DNA of 64,000 nt from JBDHAC01 sp039588215 (GTDB lineage Bacteria; Gemmatimonadota; Gemmatimonadetes; Palauibacterales; Palauibacteraceae): NCBI GenBank assembly GCA_039588215.1, contig JBDHAD010000008.1, positions 36,559 through 100,558 of the forward strand, in the 5' to 3' direction. A model generated the notes under the pieces. It saw only the letters and a list, made by a program, of their open reading frames with translations. It searched no databases and was not told where the DNA came from. A program made the position numbers and the translations under genes. Below are positions 61,638 to 64,000 of this stretch, one piece after another; within the stretch, counting starts at the first letter, position 1; the number at the start of each line of letters is the position of its first letter.

Positions 61638-63229
61638 CGGCGGAGCGCTTCGTCTTCGCTCGTGAACAGCTCGCGCAGAATCCGTCCGTCGAGCTCGTCC
61701 GGAACCGGCTGTCCCAACAGGTGGAGGATGGTCGGCGCGAAGTCGATCGTCCGCGCGCCCTCGAGCTCCGTGCCCTCGGCGATCCCGGCCCCACCCGCGA
61801 TCAGGAACCCGTCGGGCGCGTGCTGCGCCCTCCGGAGCGCGAATCCTTCGGAGGATATCTGCCCGATCTCGGGGTGCCGGATACGCTCGATCGGTCCATC
61901 CATCGCCCACTGCACGACGAGGTCGGGAAGATCGAGAAGGTTCGGTCCGTCGTACACGTCGGCCGTCTTCACGACACCGGCGACCGCCGGCTTCCCGGTG
62001 TCGAGGTTCTCGATCCGCAGGAGCTGTTCGCGAATCTCCTCCATCAACGAATCGGCGTCCGAGCCGGGCTCGACGATCCCCCGCGGCTCCCGACCCTTCA
62101 GGTTCAGGCTCAAGAGCGCCTGGAAATGATCACTGGGGAGCATGAAGGCCCGTGTCTTCGACCAGTCCCACGAGCCCTCGAACGCGCTCGAATCCGCTTG
62201 ATCGTGCAGCGTCTCCGGGAGTCGGGCGTTGATCCGGTCGCGTAGCGTCTGCGGGATGATCTCCCGGATTCCCTGCGTGGCTTGAAGAATCCGTCCCACG
62301 AGGTTTGTCGCCTGGACTTGCTCGGACGGGACCAGATACCCCAGACGCTGGAGTACCTCTTCCATCATGTGGTTGGCCGAGAAGTTGGGCTCGATTCCGT
62401 GCACGGACACGATGCACCAGGTCGCACCCTCGGGGAGCTTGTCGAACAGACGCGCGAGGGCCGTGTCGGTCCGGGTGGCGATGTCGGGCAGCGCATCCCG
62501 GAGTGCATCGGGTGCATCGGGCTCGTGGGCCCAGTGCGCGGGGTCCATGAGGTGCAGGAACTGGTGATCCGCGTAGTGCACCTCGGAGAACACCGAGAAC
62601 AGGAACTGCCACCCCCCGTCATCCAGCAGCTGCTCGGTCGCGCGCTCTTTGCGATCGACGTTCGCGAGAAGCGTCTCCCTCGTCTGGTGCTCCCATTCAC
62701 GCGAGGGAGGGTTCACGATCTCGGGTGGGTGGGGGAATCCGCCGTGCCGCGCGTCTAGCTGCTCGGTCAGGTCATTCGGGATCGACATGGGACGCCGTAG
62801 CAGCGGGTAGTGCTCCCCCCACCCACACACCTGGACACCATCGACCCCCTCGACCGGAAAGGTCTTCGGGACGTCCAGTAGAGCGACGGGCAACCCCGTT
62901 CCGCGCAGATACTGCCAGAACGGAAGATCGCGGCAGTGGTGCGCGTCGACGCGCTCGATGTCGAGCGTCCCGCGCTGAAGCTGAAGGTGGTTGAAGAACG
63001 CGTGCTTCGCCGGCGAGACCCCGGCGTTGAGCGATGGCCAGGGGGCGTCGCCGAACAGGTTTTTCGTCGAGTCCAGGCGGGCGAACGCTCCGCGCCCGAG
63101 GAGGCGGCCGAGGAAGGGAAGCCGGCCCTCGTCCACCCAACGCTTCAAGAGATCGACGTCCAATGCATCGATCCCGAACACGGCGATCGGCGCTCGATTG
63201 GCTCCTGTCCTGCTGTCGCTTCCGTTCAT
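61634..63229 (-). CDS. alkaline phosphatase superfamily protein
   Basis: The 531-residue protein matches type I phosphodiesterase/nucleotide pyrophosphatase-like proteins: metal-site start VFGIDALDVDLLKRWVDEG, a nucleophile region FGDAPWPSLNAGVSPAKHAF, EVHYADHQFLHLMDP and IVSVHGIEPNFSANHM, and a closing TIDFAPTILHLLG. The usual VSDHG metal ligand Asp is Val here (IVSVHG), so metal binding may be altered. No signal peptide is seen. It is joined by ATGA overlaps to genes on both sides, within the glycan cluster. A role in phospho- or sulfo-ester turnover of the glycan precursor is only a guess. Confidence 0.82.
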   Translation of the reverse strand: MNGSDSRTGANRAPIAVFGIDALDVDLLKRWVDEGRLPFLGRLLGRGAFARLDSTKNLFGDAPWPSLNAGVSPAKHAFFNHLQLQRGTLDIERVDAHHCRDLPFWQYLRGTGLPVALLDVPKTFPVEGVDGVQVCGWGEHYPLLRRPMSIPNDLTEQLDARHGGFPHPPEIVNPPSREWEHQTRETLLANVDRKERATEQLLDDGGWQFLFSVFSEVHYADHQFLHLMDPAHWAHEPDAPDALRDALPDIATRTDTALARLFDKLPEGATWCIVSVHGIEPNFSANHMMEEVLQRLGYLVPSEQVQATNLVGRILQATQGIREIIPQTLRDRINARLPETLHDQADSSAFEGSWDWSKTRAFMLPSDHFQALLSLNLKGREPRGIVEPGSDADSLMEEIREQLLRIENLDTGKPAVAGVVKTADVYDGPNLLDLPDLVVQWAMDGPIERIRHPEIGQISSEGFALRRAQHAPDGFLIAGGAGIAEGTELEGARTIDFAPTILHLLGQPVPDELDGRILRELFTSEDEALRR

Positions 63230-63999
63230 TCGTCGAACCGATATCCTCGTAGATGGTCAGTGCGCGCAACGAGGGTCTCGACCTTGGACCTCAAGTCCGT
63301 CGGCCAGGCCACACGATCGCGAGTTCGGCGCGGGTTCGGCCACACGATGCCGGCGCAGGCGGCCAGGTACTCCGACCCCGCGTCGAGACCCAGCCATTCG
63401 CACAGCTTTCGCAGCTCTTCGGCGGGCTGCGCGACGAAGTCTTCGTGCCGCACCTCGTGCATGGCGTCGCCCAGCGCGCGCTTCAGCCTCTCTACCTCCT
63501 CGCAGAGTACGACGTAACGGTCCGCCGCCTTCCACAAATCCGGTGCAGGGAGGGCTCCTCCCGTCCGCTCCGCTTGCCGCTGGGCGGCCCGCGTCGCCAT
63601 CGTCGTGATGCAGTCGAACGGGTTGCGGACCACATGGATGCCTCTCAGCGGCACTCCGGCCAACCCCTGCAAGCGAGGCAGGAGATCGGGTTTGGCACGC
63701 AGACGGAGTGTGGCCCCTTCCGCCTTGTTGTCCCCGATCACCCGAATGTGCGTGAATCGACCCTGCCACTGGCCCGGTACGGCGTATCGGAACTCTCGCG
63801 AAGGTCGGTCGCGCGCGGCCGCGGCCCGCGCGTTCTCGGCCAGGAGGTGGAAGAGGCGAACCCGGTCGTACTTCGCGCGCACGTACTGGAAGGCGCCGAG
63901 CTCGTGTGCGATCACGGCTTCGGGGTGAGCGTCGAGCAGCGATCCGATCAGGCTGTGCCCGCTGCGCGGATATCCTATGAAGAAGCAGTAGGCTTCCAC
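63226..63999 (-). CDS. sulfotransferase domain protein, at the right window edge
   Basis: A GTG at 63999 opens MEAYCFFIGYPRSGHSLIGS, which holds the PAPS loop (GYPRSGHS); later GIHVVRNPFDCITTMATRAA is the 3'-phosphate region with the conserved Arg. The protein is 257 residues if that GTG is the start, but the frame may continue beyond the edge. Its stop overlaps the start of the phosphatase-superfamily gene as ATGA. It is only distantly similar to the sulfotransferase at 58.5 kb, so the two probably act at different positions of a glycan. Confidence 0.85.
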   Translation of the reverse strand: MEAYCFFIGYPRSGHSLIGSLLDAHPEAVIAHELGAFQYVRAKYDRVRLFHLLAENARAAAARDRPSREFRYAVPGQWQGRFTHIRVIGDNKAEGATLRLRAKPDLLPRLQGLAGVPLRGIHVVRNPFDCITTMATRAAQRQAERTGGALPAPDLWKAADRYVVLCEEVERLKRALGDAMHEVRHEDFVAQPAEELRKLCEWLGLDAGSEYLAACAGIVWPNPRRTRDRVAWPTDLRSKVETLVARTDHLRGYRFDE

Positions 64000-64000
64000 C

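Noticed and set aside
1..64000. CRISPR arrays, insertion sequences, integrases, rRNA or tRNA genes
   Set aside because: I read for spaced direct repeats, transposase motifs and RNA hallmarks and found none that hold up; a tRNA could still be missed by eye.

Overview
The window is high-GC bacterial chromosome with no rRNA, tRNA, CRISPR array, transposase or phage gene that I could find. The gene set resembles Gemmatimonadota or a neighbouring Gram-negative phylum: several secreted S9, M28, S8 and DUF885 peptidases, lipoprotein beta-propellers, DinB proteins, a PrcB-like lipoprotein, TonB, TolC and MlaC proteins. That assignment is inferred from gene families only. Many genes are joined by ATGA, TTGA or near-zero spacings, and GTG and TTG starts recur.

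Layout. 1-9 kb: a GNAT with its core excised, a dicarboxylate symporter, a DinB protein facing a LOG-family hydrolase across a tandem repeat, a membrane TerB-like protein, RidA, RNase PH, a frameshifted DUF885 peptidase and an SGNH hydrolase. 9-16 kb: a beta-propeller lipoprotein coupled to an M28 peptidase, a subtilisin-like lipoprotein followed by a PrcB-like lipoprotein, and an exostosin-like (GT64) glycosyltransferase. 16-23 kb: an aldo/keto reductase remnant, an IDH/IMDH-family dehydrogenase, an MFS transporter, a quinone-oxidoreductase-like enzyme, a methyltransferase and a CoA-binding protein. 23.3-27.8 kb: a 2-oxoacid:ferredoxin oxidoreductase operon (gamma, GltD-ferredoxin fusion, alpha, beta). 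28-41 kb: SGNH lipoprotein, TonB, TetR with a likely operator, M23 peptidase, an S9 peptidase whose lipoprotein signal is cut off by an amber codon, a Ser-rich lipoprotein, a small membrane protein coupled to a spermidine-synthase-like membrane protein, and a second S9 peptidase. 41-44.7 kb: glycosyltransferase, flippase and radical SAM/SPASM protein.

44.9-52.4 kb is the most distinctive block. It is a tight operon of an MlaC-DUF3047 fusion, a TolC-type channel, an MlaC/HpnM-like carrier, an HpnN-like RND/MMPL transporter and a nucleotidyltransferase-CDP-alcohol phosphotransferase fusion. It reads as a lipid synthesis plus envelope transport module without the usual MlaFEDB ABC components. 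After a second DinB, a small GGQ release-factor-like protein, an M19 dipeptidase and a metallophosphoesterase, 55.9-64 kb is a minus-strand surface-glycan cluster: two glycosyltransferases, two sulfotransferases, an NAD-dependent epimerase, a Gfo/Idh/MocA oxidoreductase, an alkaline-phosphatase-superfamily protein and an HD protein.

Four genes carry visible lesions: GNAT in-frame core deletion, DUF885 5-bp duplication, aldo/keto reductase deletion with frameshift, and S9 amber codon. This is either real gene decay or an assembly problem and affects how the window should be read.
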